Part shown: piece by piece, positions 34,913 through 45,284 of the stretch
Position numbering within the stretch: position 1 is the first letter of the stretch
Layout: each line of letters begins with the position of its first letter
From: Sphingobium sp. Leaf26
GTDB taxonomy: Bacteria > Pseudomonadota > Alphaproteobacteria > Sphingomonadales > Sphingomonadaceae
Direction: 5' to 3'
NCBI RefSeq assembly: GCF_001421665.1
Contig: NZ_LMKV01000029.1
Location: 63,171-127,170 of the forward strand
DNA length: 64,000 nt
Notes under the pieces: model-generated
Database searches by the model: none
Told to the model about the DNA's origin: nothing
What the model saw: the letters and a program-made list of their open reading frames with translations, nothing else
Program-made: the position numbers and the translations under genes

Positions 34913-35116
34913 TTACTTCGCGGCCGAGCTGTTACGCTCGGTCTGGAGGGTCTTGATCTGCGCGATCGACCGGCGGACTTCCTTGACGCGGCTGGGCTTT
35001 TCCAGCTGGTTGGTGGCCGCCTGGAAACGCAGATTGAACTGCTCGCGCTTCAGGTTGTTGAGTTCGGTCGACAGTTCGTCGTCCGTCTTGGTTTTCAGGT
35101 CTGCAACATTCGCCAT
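34913..35116 (-). CDS. rpmC: 50S ribosomal protein L29
   Basis: L29 lines the peptide exit and forms part of the trigger factor and SRP docking site. The 67-residue helical protein has LKTKTDDELSTELNNLKREQ and the signature FQAATNQLEKPSRVKEVRR. I start at MANVADLK (35116), 4 nt after the rplP stop; a longer frame would overlap rplP. Confidence 0.96.
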   Translation of the reverse strand: MANVADLKTKTDDELSTELNNLKREQFNLRFQAATNQLEKPSRVKEVRRSIAQIKTLQTERNSSAAK

Positions 35117-35120
35117 GTGC

Positions 35121-35552
35121 TTAACCCTCCAGATGCGAGGTGTCGCCGAGGCGGGCAACGACCTTCGTCTTGATGGGCAGCTTCATCGCGGCGCGCGAGA
35201 AGGCCTCTGCTGCGAGCGGACCGGGCACGCCGTCCAGTTCGAACAGGATGCGACCCGGCTTGACGCGGGCGGCCCAATATTCGACCGAACCCTTGCCCTT
35301 GCCCTGACGGACTTCGGCAGGCTTCTTGGAAACCGGCACGTCGGGGAAGATACGGATCCACAACCGGCCCTGACGGCGGATGTGGCGGGTGATCGCACGG
35401 CGGGCCGCTTCGATCTGGCGGGCGGTGACGCGCTCGGGTTCCATGGCTTTGAGACCATAGGAGCCGAAGTTCAAAGCCGAGCCACCCTTGGCATCGCCCT
35501 TGATCCGACCCTTGAAGGTCTTGCGGAACTTCATTTTCTTCGGTTGCAGCAT
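35121..35552 (-). CDS. rplP: 50S ribosomal protein L16
   Basis: L16 orders the A-site region of the 50S subunit. The 143-residue product begins [19 protein letters not shown] and includes [20 protein letters not shown] and [20 protein letters not shown], typical of the family. It lies 21 nt after rpsC. Confidence 0.97.
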   Translation of the reverse strand: MLQPKKMKFRKTFKGRIKGDAKGGSALNFGSYGLKAMEPERVTARQIEAARRAITRHIRRQGRLWIRIFPDVPVSKKPAEVRQGKGKGSVEYWAARVKPGRILFELDGVPGPLAAEAFSRAAMKLPIKTKVVARLGDTSHLEG

Positions 35553-35573
35553 GACGCTATTACCTTCTTATCT

Positions 35574-36269
35574 TCAGCGCGCCGGGCGCACGCCGGAGGT
35601 CTGAGCCTCCAGCATCAGCCGGTCGGTGGCCATCGGATCGTGACCAAGGATTTCGCCCTTGAAGATCCAGACCTTGATGCCGCACACGCCATAGGCGGTG
35701 TGTGCCGTGGCGTCGGCATAGTCGACGTTCGCACGCAGCGTGTGCAGCGGAACGCGGCCTTCGCGATACCATTCGACGCGGGCGATCTCTGCACCGCCAA
35801 GACGGCCGCCGCAGGTGATCTTGATGCCTTCGGCGCCGAGACGCAGAGCCGACTGCACCGCACGCTTCATGGCGCGACGGAAAGCGACACGGCGTTCCAG
35901 CTGGTCGGCGATACCCTGTGCGACGAGCTTGCTATCGATTTCCGGCTTGCGGATTTCGACGATGTTCAGCGACACGTCCGACGACGTCAGCGCGCCGAGC
36001 TTGCGACGCAGCTTTTCGATGTCCGCGCCCTTCTTGCCGATGATGACGCCCGGACGGGCGGCATAGATCGACACGCGGCACAGCTTGGCCGGACGCTCGA
36101 TGACCACCTTCGAGATCGCTGCCTGCGGCAGGGTCTTGAAGATGAACTGGCGGATCTTGAGATCCTCCAGCAGCAGGCGACCATAGTCGGCGCCTTCGGC
36201 GAACCAGCGGCTGTCCCAGGTACGGTTGATCTGGAGACGCAGACCGATCGGATTGCTCTTGTGACCCAT
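35574..36269 (-). CDS. rpsC: 30S ribosomal protein S3
   Basis: S3 forms part of the mRNA entry helicase. The 231-residue product starts [20 protein letters not shown] and has the KH domain with [17 protein letters not shown] and the C-terminal [26 protein letters not shown] region. The upstream frame extension overlaps rplV and is not used. Confidence 0.97.
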   Translation of the reverse strand: MGHKSNPIGLRLQINRTWDSRWFAEGADYGRLLLEDLKIRQFIFKTLPQAAISKVVIERPAKLCRVSIYAARPGVIIGKKGADIEKLRRKLGALTSSDVSLNIVEIRKPEIDSKLVAQGIADQLERRVAFRRAMKRAVQSALRLGAEGIKITCGGRLGGAEIARVEWYREGRVPLHTLRANVDYADATAHTAYGVCGIKVWIFKGEILGHDPMATDRLMLEAQTSGVRPAR

Positions 36270-36273
36270 GTGC

Positions 36274-36660
36274 TTACGCCTCCGCTTCTTCGCCAGCTTC
36301 ACGCACGACGATGCGCACTCGGCTGTAGGGCTTGAGGATCCGGGTCGACTTGCCGCGTCCGCGAGCATGGAAGCGCTTGAGCGTGAACGCCTTGCCTACC
36401 GATGCTTCCGCGACGACCAGCGAGTCGACGTCGAGATTGTGGTTGTTTTCCGCGTTGGCGATGGCCGAAGCCAGCACCTTGCGCACGTCGACAGCCATCG
36501 CCTTCTTCGAGAAGGCGAGGATGTTGAGCGCTTCCTCGACCTTGCGGCCGCGGATCAGCGTGGCGACCAGGTTCAGCTTCTGGGCCGAACCGCGGATCTG
36601 CGTGCCGACGGCCAGAGCCTCGTTGTCGGCGACGCGACGGGGAGCCTTAGGCTTGCTCAT
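36274..36660 (-). CDS. rplV: 50S ribosomal protein L22
   Basis: L22 lines the peptide exit tunnel. The 128-residue product has [20 protein letters not shown] and the tunnel beta-hairpin followed by [22 protein letters not shown]. The first 10-12 residues ([13 protein letters not shown]) extend beyond the E. coli form. Its start overlaps the rpsS stop by one base. Confidence 0.97.
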   Translation of the reverse strand: MSKPKAPRRVADNEALAVGTQIRGSAQKLNLVATLIRGRKVEEALNILAFSKKAMAVDVRKVLASAIANAENNHNLDVDSLVVAEASVGKAFTLKRFHARGRGKSTRILKPYSRVRIVVREAGEEAEA

Positions 36661-36935
36661 TAGCGCTTGCCCTTCTTGTCGGCGGCGTGGCCGGGGAAGA
36701 AGCGGGTCGGGGCGAATTCGCCCAGCTTGTGACCCACCATATCCTCGTTCACGGAAACCGGAACATGCTTGCGGCCATTATAGACGCTGAACGTCAGGCC
36801 GACGAACTGCGGCAGGATGGTGGAACGACGCGACCAGGTCTTGATCGGCGCACGGCCACCCGCGTCCTGCGCGGCTTCCGCCTTCTTCAGAAGGCTGAGG
36901 TCCACGAACGGACCTTTCCAGACGGAACGAGCCAT
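36660..36935 (-). CDS. rpsS: 30S ribosomal protein S19
   Basis: S19 sits in the 30S head with S13. The 91-residue product starts [20 protein letters not shown] and has the signature [34 protein letters not shown] in outline. Its usual partner gene rpsM is not in this window. Confidence 0.97.
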   Translation of the reverse strand: MARSVWKGPFVDLSLLKKAEAAQDAGGRAPIKTWSRRSTILPQFVGLTFSVYNGRKHVPVSVNEDMVGHKLGEFAPTRFFPGHAADKKGKR

Positions 36936-36940
36936 CTCGC

Positions 36941-37777
36941 TTACCTCTTCTTCTTCGCGTGGCGGCTACGGATAATCATCTTGTCCGTCGCCTTGTTGTG
37001 GCGGGTGCGTGCACCCTTGGTCGGCTTGCCCCACGGGGTAACCGGATGACGGCCGCCCGAGGTGCGGCCTTCACCACCACCATGCGGGTGATCGACCGGG
37101 TTCTTCGCGACACCGCGCGTCAGAGGGCGGATGCCGTTCCAACGGTTGCGGCCAGCCTTGGCAAGATTGGTGTTGCCGTTGTCGGGGTTCGACACGGCGC
37201 CAATGGTGCCCATGCAGTCCGAACGGATGTAGCGCTGCTCACCCGACGACAGACGGACCATGACCATGCCACGGTCGCGACCGACGAGCTGGGCATAGGT
37301 GCCTGCCGAACGGCAGAGCTGCGCGCCCTTGCCCGGCTTCATTTCGATGTTGTGGATGATCGTGCCGACTGGCATCTGACCCAGTTCCATCGCGTTGCCC
37401 GGCTTCACGTCGGTCTTCTTGCCGGCGATGACCTTGTCACCCGGCGCAAGACGCTGCGGCGCGATGATATAGGTCTGCGTACCGTCGGGATAGTTGACCA
37501 GCGCGATGAAGGCGGTGCGGTTGGGGTCATATTCCAGACGCTCGACCGTACCTTCGACATCCCACAAGCGACGCTTGAAGTCGATGATACGATAGCGCTG
37601 CTTATGACCGCCACCGATACCACGCGAGGTCACATGACCCTTGTTGTTACGGCCACCGGTCTTGCGCTTGCCTTCGGTCAGCGCCTTGACGGGCTTGCCC
37701 TTGTGCAGGCTGGACTTGTCGACCAGGATCAGGCCGCGGCGGGCCGGGCTGGTCGGGTTATAATGCTTAAGAGCCAT
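36941..37777 (-). CDS. rplB: 50S ribosomal protein L2
   Basis: L2 is needed for subunit joining and peptidyl transfer. The 278-residue product has the N-terminal [20 protein letters not shown], the [15 protein letters not shown] segment, and the conserved active-region [18 protein letters not shown] near residues 220-237 including the essential His. It follows rplW by 1 nt. Confidence 0.98.
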   Translation of the reverse strand: MALKHYNPTSPARRGLILVDKSSLHKGKPVKALTEGKRKTGGRNNKGHVTSRGIGGGHKQRYRIIDFKRRLWDVEGTVERLEYDPNRTAFIALVNYPDGTQTYIIAPQRLAPGDKVIAGKKTDVKPGNAMELGQMPVGTIIHNIEMKPGKGAQLCRSAGTYAQLVGRDRGMVMVRLSSGEQRYIRSDCMGTIGAVSNPDNGNTNLAKAGRNRWNGIRPLTRGVAKNPVDHPHGGGEGRTSGGRHPVTPWGKPTKGARTRHNKATDKMIIRSRHAKKKR

Positions 37778-37778
37778 C

Positions 37779-38096
37779 TTAGCGGACTCCCTCGGTGATA
37801 TCGATCGACTGGCCGTCGGCCAGACGGACGATCGCCTTCTTCACGTCCGAGCGCGTGTAGGGCTTGCCCTTCCAGCGCTTCGTCTTGCCCTTGGTCACCA
37901 GCGTGTTGACGCTCTTGACGTTGACACCCCAGATCGCCTCGACGGCAGCCTTGATCTCCGGCTTGGTGGCATCGCCAGCAACCTTGAAGACCACGGCGTT
38001 GTTCTCGGAGAGAAGGGTCGACTTCTCGGTGATGTGCGGGGCGACAACGACGTCATAATGACGATTGGCGACGGCGGCGGCTTCTTTTTTAGCCAT
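37779..38096 (-). CDS. rplW: 50S ribosomal protein L23
   Basis: L23 is the main docking protein for trigger factor and SRP at the exit. The 105-residue product has [24 protein letters not shown] near the N-terminus and [22 protein letters not shown]. Its start overlaps the rplD 3' end by 8 nt. Confidence 0.97.
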   Translation of the reverse strand: MAKKEAAAVANRHYDVVVAPHITEKSTLLSENNAVVFKVAGDATKPEIKAAVEAIWGVNVKSVNTLVTKGKTKRWKGKPYTRSDVKKAIVRLADGQSIDITEGVR

Positions 38097-38712
38097 TGAA
38101 ACGGGCCTCCAGCTTTTCGACCGCGGCGCGGGTGAGCACCAGCGAGTCGGCCTTCAGGATGTCGTAGACGTTGGCGCCAACGGCAGGCAGCAGATCCACG
38201 CCGATGATGTTCGCCGAAGCCTTCGCGAAGCTGACGTTCACGGCGTCGCCGTCGATGAACAGCACCTTGGTCAGGTTCAGCTTGGCCAGGTTGGCGACCA
38301 GCGCCTTGGTCTTGCCTTCGGCGACGTCCAGGCTGTCGATGATCGTCAGCGTGCCGGCCTTGACCTTCGAGGACAGCGCCATCTTCAGACCCAGCGCGCG
38401 AACCTTCTTGTTCAGCGAGGGGTTGAAGTCGCGGACGCGGGCACCGTGAGCCTTACCACCACCGATGAAGATGGGTGCGCGGCGATCGCCGTGACGAGCG
38501 GTACCGCCGCCCTTCTGGCGACCGAACTTCTTGCCGGTGCGGGCGACGTCGGAACGCTCGCGGGTGCCGCGGGCGGTGCCACGACGCTTTTCGAGCTGCC
38601 AGGTGACGACGCGGTGCAGGATGTCGGCGCGCGGTTCTACACCGAACACGTCGTCATTCAGCTCCAGTTCGCCGGCGGCCTGCGCGTCGAGGGTCTGTAC
38701 ATTGACCTTCAT
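38089..38712 (-). CDS. rplD: 50S ribosomal protein L4
   Basis: L4 lines the exit tunnel and in E. coli represses its own S10 operon. The 207-residue product shows the loop segment [25 protein letters not shown] in outline near 50-75 and [20 protein letters not shown]. It overlaps rplW by 8 nt and lies 2 nt after rplC. Autoregulation through a leader is possible but unproven here. Confidence 0.97.
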   Translation of the reverse strand: MKVNVQTLDAQAAGELELNDDVFGVEPRADILHRVVTWQLEKRRGTARGTRERSDVARTGKKFGRQKGGGTARHGDRRAPIFIGGGKAHGARVRDFNPSLNKKVRALGLKMALSSKVKAGTLTIIDSLDVAEGKTKALVANLAKLNLTKVLFIDGDAVNVSFAKASANIIGVDLLPAVGANVYDILKADSLVLTRAAVEKLEARFNG

Positions 38713-38714
38713 GA

Positions 38715-39464
38715 TTAGCCCTCCTGGCCTTCGGTCGCTTCGGGCGCGGCTGCTTCAGCAGGCGTTTCCGCAGCGGTGTTGCTGTTGGCGGCAGCCTTCA
38801 GGCTGGCCGGGTACGGCGCGTCGGCCGGGCGCTTCACCTTGACGGCGTCGCTGACGGTCAGCCAGGTGCCCTTGGCACCGGGGACCGAACCCTTGACGAA
38901 CAGCAGGCCACGCTCGACGTCCGTACGGACGATTTCGAGGTTCTGCTGCGTACGCTCGCGGTCACCCATGTGGCCGGCCATCTTCTTGTTCTTGAAGACG
39001 CGACCCGGATCCTGACGGTTACCAGTCGAACCATGGGCACGGTGGCTGATCGACACGCCGTGCGTGGCGCGCATACCGCCGAAGCCCCAGCGCTTCATGG
39101 CACCGGCAAAACCCTTACCCTGGGTGTGCCCTGCAACGTCGACCAGCTGGCCGGCGATGAAATGGTCTGCGGCGATTTCGACGCCGACGTCGAGGAGTGC
39201 ATCCTCGGCGACGCGGAATTCGACCAGGCGAGCCTTTGGCTCGACTTCGGCCTTGGCGAAGTGGCCACGCTGCGGCTTGGCGACATTCTTCACCTTGGCA
39301 ACGCCGGCACCGAGCTGAACGGCCACATAGCCGTCGCTGTCGACATCCTTGCGTGCCACGACCTGGTTGCCCTCAAGGGCCAGAACCGTAACTGGAACGT
39401 GACGTCCGTCCTCCTGGAACAGACGGGTCATCCCGACTTTCTTAGCGATCACGCCTGTGCGCAT
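38715..39464 (-). CDS. rplC: 50S ribosomal protein L3
   Basis: L3 initiates 50S assembly near the peptidyl transferase centre. The 249-residue product begins [20 protein letters not shown] and has the signature with [17 protein letters not shown] and [27 protein letters not shown]. The last 30 residues are an Ala/Glu-rich tail absent from E. coli L3. I use the ATG at 39464 with GGGAG upstream rather than the adjoining GTG. Confidence 0.97.
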   Translation of the reverse strand: MRTGVIAKKVGMTRLFQEDGRHVPVTVLALEGNQVVARKDVDSDGYVAVQLGAGVAKVKNVAKPQRGHFAKAEVEPKARLVEFRVAEDALLDVGVEIAADHFIAGQLVDVAGHTQGKGFAGAMKRWGFGGMRATHGVSISHRAHGSTGNRQDPGRVFKNKKMAGHMGDRERTQQNLEIVRTDVERGLLFVKGSVPGAKGTWLTVSDAVKVKRPADAPYPASLKAAANSNTAAETPAEAAAPEATEGQEG

Positions 39465-39779
39465 CACTTGTTACTCCCATAGAGGCCCGCCTTAGCAGCG
39501 GGCGTATCCAACGAAAAAACCGCTCAGGATTTCTCCTTTGCGGCCCAACCCAACTATAGATCACCCCGTCCGGGTTAGATGCCAATCCCTCTCGGGAAAG
39601 ACGACGGGGGACCATAACCACGGGCCATTCCGGTTAACCGGATGAGGCCGTGCGGTATCCCTTGTGTCCGTTTGAGCTTACGCCTTGGCGTAATACCCGA
39701 TACCCTGCCCTCTTCGAGGAAGGCAGGGACTTGCCGGCTTGCCCACCCCGGCCTTCGCCGGGGCTATAGGCAAACCCGC
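39465..39779 (-). other. structured 315-nt spacer between rpsJ and rplC
   Basis: No gene is visible here. It holds four strong inverted repeats: the 12-bp palindrome CCGGTTAACCGG (39630-39641), TTACGCC/GGCGTAA (39678-39693), CCCTGCC (39703-39709) with GGCAGGG (39722-39728), and CCCCGGC/GCCGGGG (39746-39763), the last close to the rpsJ stop. None has a good U-run on the minus strand. The region may be a leader that attenuates or processes the long S10 transcript. Confidence 0.5.
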
Positions 39780-40088
39780 TTAAGCGAGTTTGATCTCGAC
39801 GTTGACGCCGGCCGCGAGGTCCAGCTTCATCAGCGCGTCGACCGTCTGCGGCGTCGGCTGCACAATGTCAAGCATACGCTTGTAGGTGCGGACCTCGAAC
39901 TGCTCGCGCGACTTCTTGTCGACATGCGGGCCACGGTTGACCGTGAACTTTTCGATGCGCGTCGGAAGGGGAATGGGACCGCGGATAAGGGCGCCGGTGC
40001 GGCGGGCGGTGTCGGCGATGTCGCCGGTCGCCTGATCGAGCACGCGATGATCGAACGCCTTGAGGCGAATGCGGATGTTGCTGTCCAT
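39780..40088 (-). CDS. rpsJ: 30S ribosomal protein S10
   Basis: S10 is part of the 30S head and also NusE, a transcription antitermination factor. The 102-residue product reads [20 protein letters not shown] and later [33 protein letters not shown] in outline. It heads the S10 operon. The 207-nt region before it includes the tuf terminator and an AT-rich stretch (40089-40200) that should hold the operon promoter, though I cannot pick clear boxes. Confidence 0.97.
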   Translation of the reverse strand: MDSNIRIRLKAFDHRVLDQATGDIADTARRTGALIRGPIPLPTRIEKFTVNRGPHVDKKSREQFEVRTYKRMLDIVQPTPQTVDALMKLDLAAGVNVEIKLA

Positions 40089-40244
40089 AGTTCCTGTACC
40101 GATGCGAAAGAGCCAAAACGCAGCGCGCTTATGAAAATCAGCCGGAGCAGCCGATGATTTACAAAAATGCGCCAACCAAAAAATATCCGCCCCGTAAACT
40201 GCCCTTCTAGCTCATCAGAGCAGGAGAAAGGCGATCCGGGGCGG

Positions 40245-40284
40245 TTAAAAACTCAGCGGCGCGAATCAGGCGATTCGCGCCGCT
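40245..40284 (-). terminator. intrinsic terminator after tuf
   Basis: AGCGGCGCGAATC (40255-40267) pairs perfectly with GATTCGCGCCGCT (40272-40284), and the minus-strand transcript continues into GAGTTTTTAACC. It begins 12 nt after the tuf stop and separates the str operon from the S10 operon. Confidence 0.88.
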
Positions 40285-40295
40285 GCGGTCCTATA

Positions 40296-41486
40296 TTACT
40301 TCGAGATCGTGCCGACAACCCCTGCGCCGACGGTACGACCGCCTTCACGGATGGCGAAGCGCAGACCCGGATCCATGGCGATCGGGGCGATCAGCTTGAT
40401 GCCGAGCTTCACATTGTCGCCAGGCATGACCATTTCGGTGCCTTCGGGCAGGATCACTTCGCCGGTCACGTCCGTGGTGCGGAAGTAGAACTGCGGACGA
40501 TAGTTCGCGAAGAACGGCGTGTGACGGCCGCCTTCTTCCTTCGACAGCACATAGACTTCGGCGTCGAATTCGGTGTGCGGGGTGATGGTGCCGGGCTTGG
40601 CCAGAACCTGGCCGCGCTCGACTTCTTCACGCTTCGTGCCGCGCACCAGGGCGCCGATGTTGTCGCCTGCACGACCTTCGTCGAGCAGCTTGCGGAACAT
40701 TTCCACGCCGGTGACGGTGGTCTTGGCGGTGGCCTTCAGACCAACGATTTCGACTTCTTCACCAACCTTGACGATGCCGGTTTCGACGCGGCCGGTCACG
40801 ACCGTACCACGACCCGAGATCGAGAACACGTCTTCGATCGGCATCAGGAACGGACGGTCAACCGGACGCTCCGGCTGCGGGATGAAGCTGTCGACGGCAG
40901 CCATCAGCTTGAGCACGGCGTCATGGCCGATTTCAGGGGTCTTGTCCTGAAGGGCAGCAGCAGCCGAACCGGGGATGACGGGGATGTTGTCGCCGTCGAA
41001 ATCGTAGCTGCTGAGCAGCTCGCGGATTTCCAGCTCGACCAGCTCGAGGATTTCGGCGTCGTCGACCAGATCGACCTTGTTCATGAACACGACGAGCTGC
41101 GGCACGCCGACCTGACGGGCGAGCAGGATGTGCTCACGGGTCTGGGGCATCGGGCCGTCGGTGGCCGAAACGACCAGGATCGCGCCGTCCATCTGAGCGG
41201 CACCGGTGATCATGTTCTTCACATAGTCAGCGTGGCCGGGGCAGTCGACGTGCGCATAGTGGCGGGCTTCGGTTTCATATTCGACGTGGGCGGTCGAAAT
41301 GGTGATGCCGCGCTCACGCTCTTCGGGCGCCTTGTCGATGTTGTCGTACGACGTAAAGGTCGCGCCGCCGGTTTCGGCCAGCACCTTGGTGATCGCTGCG
41401 GTCAGCGAGGTCTTGCCATGGTCGACGTGACCGATGGTGCCGATGTTGCAGTGCGGCTTATTCCGCTCAAACTTAGCCTTAGCCAT
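40296..41486 (-). CDS. tuf: elongation factor Tu
   Basis: EF-Tu brings aminoacyl-tRNA to the ribosome. The 396-residue length is standard. Visible marks are the P-loop [50 protein letters not shown] and the C-terminal domains ending in [14 protein letters not shown]. It follows fusA by 136 nt. A second tuf copy may exist elsewhere in the genome. Confidence 0.99.
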   Translation of the reverse strand: MAKAKFERNKPHCNIGTIGHVDHGKTSLTAAITKVLAETGGATFTSYDNIDKAPEERERGITISTAHVEYETEARHYAHVDCPGHADYVKNMITGAAQMDGAILVVSATDGPMPQTREHILLARQVGVPQLVVFMNKVDLVDDAEILELVELEIRELLSSYDFDGDNIPVIPGSAAAALQDKTPEIGHDAVLKLMAAVDSFIPQPERPVDRPFLMPIEDVFSISGRGTVVTGRVETGIVKVGEEVEIVGLKATAKTTVTGVEMFRKLLDEGRAGDNIGALVRGTKREEVERGQVLAKPGTITPHTEFDAEVYVLSKEEGGRHTPFFANYRPQFYFRTTDVTGEVILPEGTEMVMPGDNVKLGIKLIAPIAMDPGLRFAIREGGRTVGAGVVGTISK

Positions 41487-41588
41487 TTTATCCTACCTTC
41501 TAATCAAAATCAGCTTGGGTCTGACCGCTCGGCCGCGCCTCGCGAAGGCGCGTCCATAGCAGCAAATTTACAGATTACCAGCCCCTAA

Positions 41589-41610
41589 CCGAGCCGATTG
41601 CACGGCTCGG
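41589..41610 (-). other. stem-loop between fusA and tuf
   Basis: CCGAGCCG and CGGCTCGG form a perfect 8-bp stem around six bases, 12 nt after the fusA stop. No U-run follows, so it is more likely a processing or partial-termination site than a full terminator. Confidence 0.5.
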
Positions 41611-41622
41611 CCAGGGAAATCA

Positions 41623-43716
41623 TCAGGCCATCTTCGCCTTGACTTCGTCCGCAACATTCTGCGGCACTTCGTCATAATGCGAGAAGGTCATCGAGTAATT
41701 CGCACGGCCCTGGGTGAAGGAACGCAGCGAGTTCACATAGCCGAACATGTTCGCCAGCGGAACCATGGCCTCGACGATCTGCGCGTTGCCGCGCGTGTCG
41801 GTGCCCTGGATCTGACCACGACGGCTGTTCATGTCGCCGATGACGTCGCCCAGATATTCTTCCGGGGTCACGACTTCGACCTTCATGACCGGTTCGAGCA
41901 GGGTGATGCCCGACTTCTGCGCCGCTTCGCGCATCGCGGCGCGGGCGCAGATTTCGAACGCCAGCGCCGACGAATCGACGTCATGATAGGCGCCGTCATA
42001 CAGCACGATCTCGAAATCGATGATCGGGAAGCCGATCAGCGAACCGGTGGCCGCCGTTTCGCGGAAGCCCTTCTCGATCGCGGGGATATATTCCTTGGGA
42101 ATATTGCCGCCCTTGATCTCGTCCTTGAACAGGATGCCCGCACCGCGCTCGCCCGGCGTCAGCTTCACCTTGACGCGGCCGAACTGGCCGGTGCCGCCCG
42201 ACTGCTTCTTGTGGGTGTAGTCGATGTCGACCGGCTTCTTGAGATATTCGCGATAGGCCACCTGCGGCGCACCGACATTCGCCTCGACCTTGAACTCGCG
42301 CTTCATGCGGTCGACCAGGATTTCGAGGTGAAGTTCGCCCATGCCCTTGATGATGGTCTGGCCCGATTCGTGATCGGTCGAGACGCGGAACGAGGGATCT
42401 TCGGCAGCCAGGCGGTTGAGCGCGACGCCCATCTTTTCCTGGTCGGCCTTGGTCTTGGGTTCCACCGACAGTTCGATGACCGGCTCGGGGAATTCCATCC
42501 GCTCCAGGATGATCGGCTTGCGCTCGGCGCACAGCGTGTCCCCGGTGGTGGTTTCCTTCATGCCGGCCAGCGCGACGATGTCGCCGGCATAGGCCGCATC
42601 GATGTCTTCACGGCTGTTCGCGTGCATCAGCAGCATGCGGCCGATCTTTTCCTTCTTGTCCTTGACCGAGTTCAGATAGGTGCCCTTGGTCAGGGTGCCC
42701 GAATAGACGCGCAGGAAGGTCAGCGAGCCGACGAACGGATCGTTCATGATCTTGAACGCCAGGCCAGAGAAGGGCGCGTCGTCCGACGTTTCGCGGCTGT
42801 CCGGCTCGTCGGTGTCGGGGTTGACGCCCTGCACGTCTTCGATGTCCAGCGGCGAAGGCAGATAGTCCACGACCGCGTCGAGCAGGGTCTGAACGCCCTT
42901 GTTCTTGAAGGCCGAACCGCACAGCACCGGCACAAACGACTGGTTGAGCGTGCCCTTGCGGATCAGCGTCTTCAGGGTCGCGGTGTCCGGCTCATTGCCT
43001 TCCAGATAGGCTTCCATCGCCTCGTCGTCCTGTTCGACGGCGAGTTCGATCAGCTTTTCGCGATATTCGGCAGCCTTGTCAGCCAGGTCGGCCGGAATTT
43101 CCTCATAGAAGAATTCGGCGCCCAGGCTTTCATCCTTCCAGATGATCGCGCGGTTTTCGACCAGGTCGACCAGACCCTTGAAGTCCGCTTCCGCACCGAT
43201 GGGCAGATACAGGACGGCAGGCTTGGCACCCAGACGGTCGATGATCGTCTGCACGCAATAATAGAAGTTGGCGCCGGTACGGTCGAGCTTGTTGATGAAG
43301 CACATCCGCGGAACCTTGTACTTGTCCGCCTGACGCCACACCGTTTCCGACTGCGGCTCAACGCCGGCAACGCCGTCGAATGCGGCGACCGCGCCGTCGA
43401 GCACGCGCAGCGAACGTTCGACTTCGATGGTGAAGTCGACGTGGCCGGGGGTGTCGATGATGTTCAGACGATGCTCGGGGCCTTGACCCTCGGCAGCCTT
43501 CCACACGCACGTCGTCGCAGCCGACGTGATGGTGATACCACGCTCCTGCTCCTGCTCCATCCAGTCCATCGTGGCGGCGCCGTCATGGACTTCGCCGATC
43601 TTGTAGGACTTGCCGGTATAGTAAAGGATACGCTCGGTCGTCGTGGTCTTGCCGGCGTCGATATGCGCCATGATACCGAAGTTTCGATAATGTTCGAGCG
43701 GATGGCTGCGGGCCAT
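41623..43716 (-). CDS. fusA: elongation factor G
   Basis: EF-G drives translocation and, with RRF, ribosome recycling. The 697-residue product has [17 protein letters not shown] near residues 18-34, [28 protein letters not shown] and [10 protein letters not shown], and all five domains by length. I start at [12 protein letters not shown] (43716), preceded by GGAGAAGC; the frame is open further upstream but the added residues are not EF-G-like. Confidence 0.99.
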   Translation of the reverse strand: MARSHPLEHYRNFGIMAHIDAGKTTTTERILYYTGKSYKIGEVHDGAATMDWMEQEQERGITITSAATTCVWKAAEGQGPEHRLNIIDTPGHVDFTIEVERSLRVLDGAVAAFDGVAGVEPQSETVWRQADKYKVPRMCFINKLDRTGANFYYCVQTIIDRLGAKPAVLYLPIGAEADFKGLVDLVENRAIIWKDESLGAEFFYEEIPADLADKAAEYREKLIELAVEQDDEAMEAYLEGNEPDTATLKTLIRKGTLNQSFVPVLCGSAFKNKGVQTLLDAVVDYLPSPLDIEDVQGVNPDTDEPDSRETSDDAPFSGLAFKIMNDPFVGSLTFLRVYSGTLTKGTYLNSVKDKKEKIGRMLLMHANSREDIDAAYAGDIVALAGMKETTTGDTLCAERKPIILERMEFPEPVIELSVEPKTKADQEKMGVALNRLAAEDPSFRVSTDHESGQTIIKGMGELHLEILVDRMKREFKVEANVGAPQVAYREYLKKPVDIDYTHKKQSGGTGQFGRVKVKLTPGERGAGILFKDEIKGGNIPKEYIPAIEKGFRETAATGSLIGFPIIDFEIVLYDGAYHDVDSSALAFEICARAAMREAAQKSGITLLEPVMKVEVVTPEEYLGDVIGDMNSRRGQIQGTDTRGNAQIVEAMVPLANMFGYVNSLRSFTQGRANYSMTFSHYDEVPQNVADEVKAKMA

Positions 43717-43904
43717 GATGCTTCTCCGTTGCCGGCGCACCGGCTGTGAGGGGATTCGTTTATATTGCGCGTGGCCCCTAAACCAATCCGTCCGCCATGG
43801 GTAGACACCCCCGGCGAACGGACCGATTTTGGTAGCCGAATGACAAAGCGGGCACATCAGCGCCCGCCCTGCTATTACCAGCGGCGTTTCTGCCGCTACC
43901 GCTG

Positions 43905-44375
43905 TTACCAGCGGTAGTGCGAGAAGGCGCGGTTCGCTTCCGCCATGCGGTGCGTGTCTTCGCGCTTCTTCACGGCATTGCCGCGGTTGTTGGCGGCGTC
44001 CAGCAACTCACCCGACAGGCGCGCGGCCATCGTGGTTTCGCTGCGGTTGCGCGCGGCGGTGATCAGCCAGCGAATCGCCAGGGCCTGCGAACGTTCGGGA
44101 CGAACTTCGACAGGCACCTGATAGGTCGCACCGCCGACGCGGCGGCTGCGGACTTCGATGCCGGGCTTGATGTTGTTCAGCGCGTCATGGAACATGCCGA
44201 TCGGATCCTTCTTGGCGCGGGTCTCGACAGTTTCGAGAGCGCCATAGACGATCGATTCAGCAACGGCCTTCTTGCCGTCCTGCATGATGCTGTTCATGAA
44301 CTTGGACAGCACGATATCACCGAACTTGGGATCGGGCAGGATGATGCGCTTTTCGGGGCGACGACGACGTGACAT
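43905..44375 (-). CDS. rpsG: 30S ribosomal protein S7
   Basis: S7 nucleates assembly of the 30S head and, in E. coli, represses the str operon. The 156-residue product starts [20 protein letters not shown] and includes [24 protein letters not shown], the family signature. The 188 nt before fusA contain a hairpin (AGCGGC/GCCGCT, 43880-43897) just after its stop. It follows rpsL by 13 nt. Confidence 0.98.
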   Translation of the reverse strand: MSRRRRPEKRIILPDPKFGDIVLSKFMNSIMQDGKKAVAESIVYGALETVETRAKKDPIGMFHDALNNIKPGIEVRSRRVGGATYQVPVEVRPERSQALAIRWLITAARNRSETTMAARLSGELLDAANNRGNAVKKREDTHRMAEANRAFSHYRW

Positions 44376-44388
44376 ATTTTAGTCTCCC

Positions 44389-44760
44389 TTACTTCGGACG
44401 CTTCGCGCCGTACTTCGAACGGCTCTGCTTACGATCCTTGACGCCCTGGGTATCCAGAACGCCGCGCAGCACATGGTAACGCACACCGGGAAGATCGCGT
44501 ACGCGGCCGCCACGGATCAGCACGACGCTGTGCTCCTGAAGGTTGTGGCCTTCACCCGGAATATAGGTGATGACTTCGCGCTGGTTGACCAGACGCACCT
44601 TCGCAACCTTACGAAGCGCCGAGTTCGGCTTCTTCGGGGTCGTGGTGTAGACACGGGTGCAAACGCCGCGCTTCTGCGGATTCGCCTCCATTGCAGGGAC
44701 CTTGCTCTTGGCCTTCTGCGGATCGCGGCCCTTGCGGACCAGCTGGTTGATTGTTGGCAT
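44389..44760 (-). CDS. rpsL: 30S ribosomal protein S12 with Arg88
   Basis: S12 lies at the decoding centre. The 123-residue product has [30 protein letters not shown] and [19 protein letters not shown]. Lys43, a classical streptomycin-resistance position, is kept, but position 88 (codon at 44497-44499) is Arg in [12 protein letters not shown] where E. coli and most bacteria have Lys. I start at MPTINQ (44760). It opens the str operon rpsL-rpsG-fusA-tuf. Confidence 0.98.
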   Translation of the reverse strand: MPTINQLVRKGRDPQKAKSKVPAMEANPQKRGVCTRVYTTTPKKPNSALRKVAKVRLVNQREVITYIPGEGHNLQEHSVVLIRGGRVRDLPGVRYHVLRGVLDTQGVKDRKQSRSKYGAKRPK

Positions 44761-44971
44761 GAAGCCCTTCACCTTTTTCAGTTACTTTACCTGGACGTCC
44801 CCGCGTTTTGCACCGTCCGGACGAGAGATTCGACCAAACGGCAAAGGCCCCGGTGGGCATAAGCCCCCTGGAGCCGCAAGAGCACCCGGCAATGTTCAGC
44901 TCTAAAAAGCGCCCAGAATAAGGACGGGAGAAGACCGAGTCTCCGCACATCCACGCCGCTGGGCAGCCGCG

Positions 44972-45000
44972 CCTATAGCGATGCACACAGATCCGGTCAA
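44972..45000 (-). promoter_or_regulatory. promoter of the str operon
   Basis: On the minus strand TTGACC (44995-45000), a 17-nt spacer and TATAGG (44972-44977) form the best sigma-70-type promoter in the window. Transcription would start near 44965, giving a leader of about 205 nt before rpsL. The remainder of 44761-45284 has no gene; it holds this promoter and the start region of the divergent M23 gene. Confidence 0.7.
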
Positions 45001-45159
45001 GCAAGGCGCCCCCTGACGGTAGCGCGGGACCAGATGGCGATTTGCGACCGCTGAAAGGCGCGGCCGCCACGGCCGACGAAAAGAGGCGAAAAAATGAAAA
45101 ATGCCGTCATGTGCACGGAACCAAAGCGCCCGATCCTCGTTTCGTCCCGTTCGACTTTC

Positions 45160-45174
45160 GACTCGTCACGAGTC
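45160..45174. repeat. short perfect palindrome in the divergent spacer
   Basis: GACTCGT and ACGAGTC are perfect 7-bp arms around one C. It lies between the str promoter and the M23 peptidase gene and could be a protein-binding site. No regulator gene is adjacent. Confidence 0.35.
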
Positions 45175-45284
45175 CGCAGCCATGGATTCGCGCGATAGGC
45201 AAAGCTTTGCTACCGGCCCCGCGGGCAAAAGAATGATGGTTTTAGAGTCGCGGGGTCGCATTGTCGCATCAGAAGAAGAAGGGA

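Noticed and set aside
35117..35158. Longer L29 start inside rplP
   Set aside because: It would overlap the L16 coding end and adds residues not found in L29.
41677..43749. Long plus-strand frame antisense to fusA
   Set aside because: It mirrors EF-G codons, has no domain and no ribosome site.
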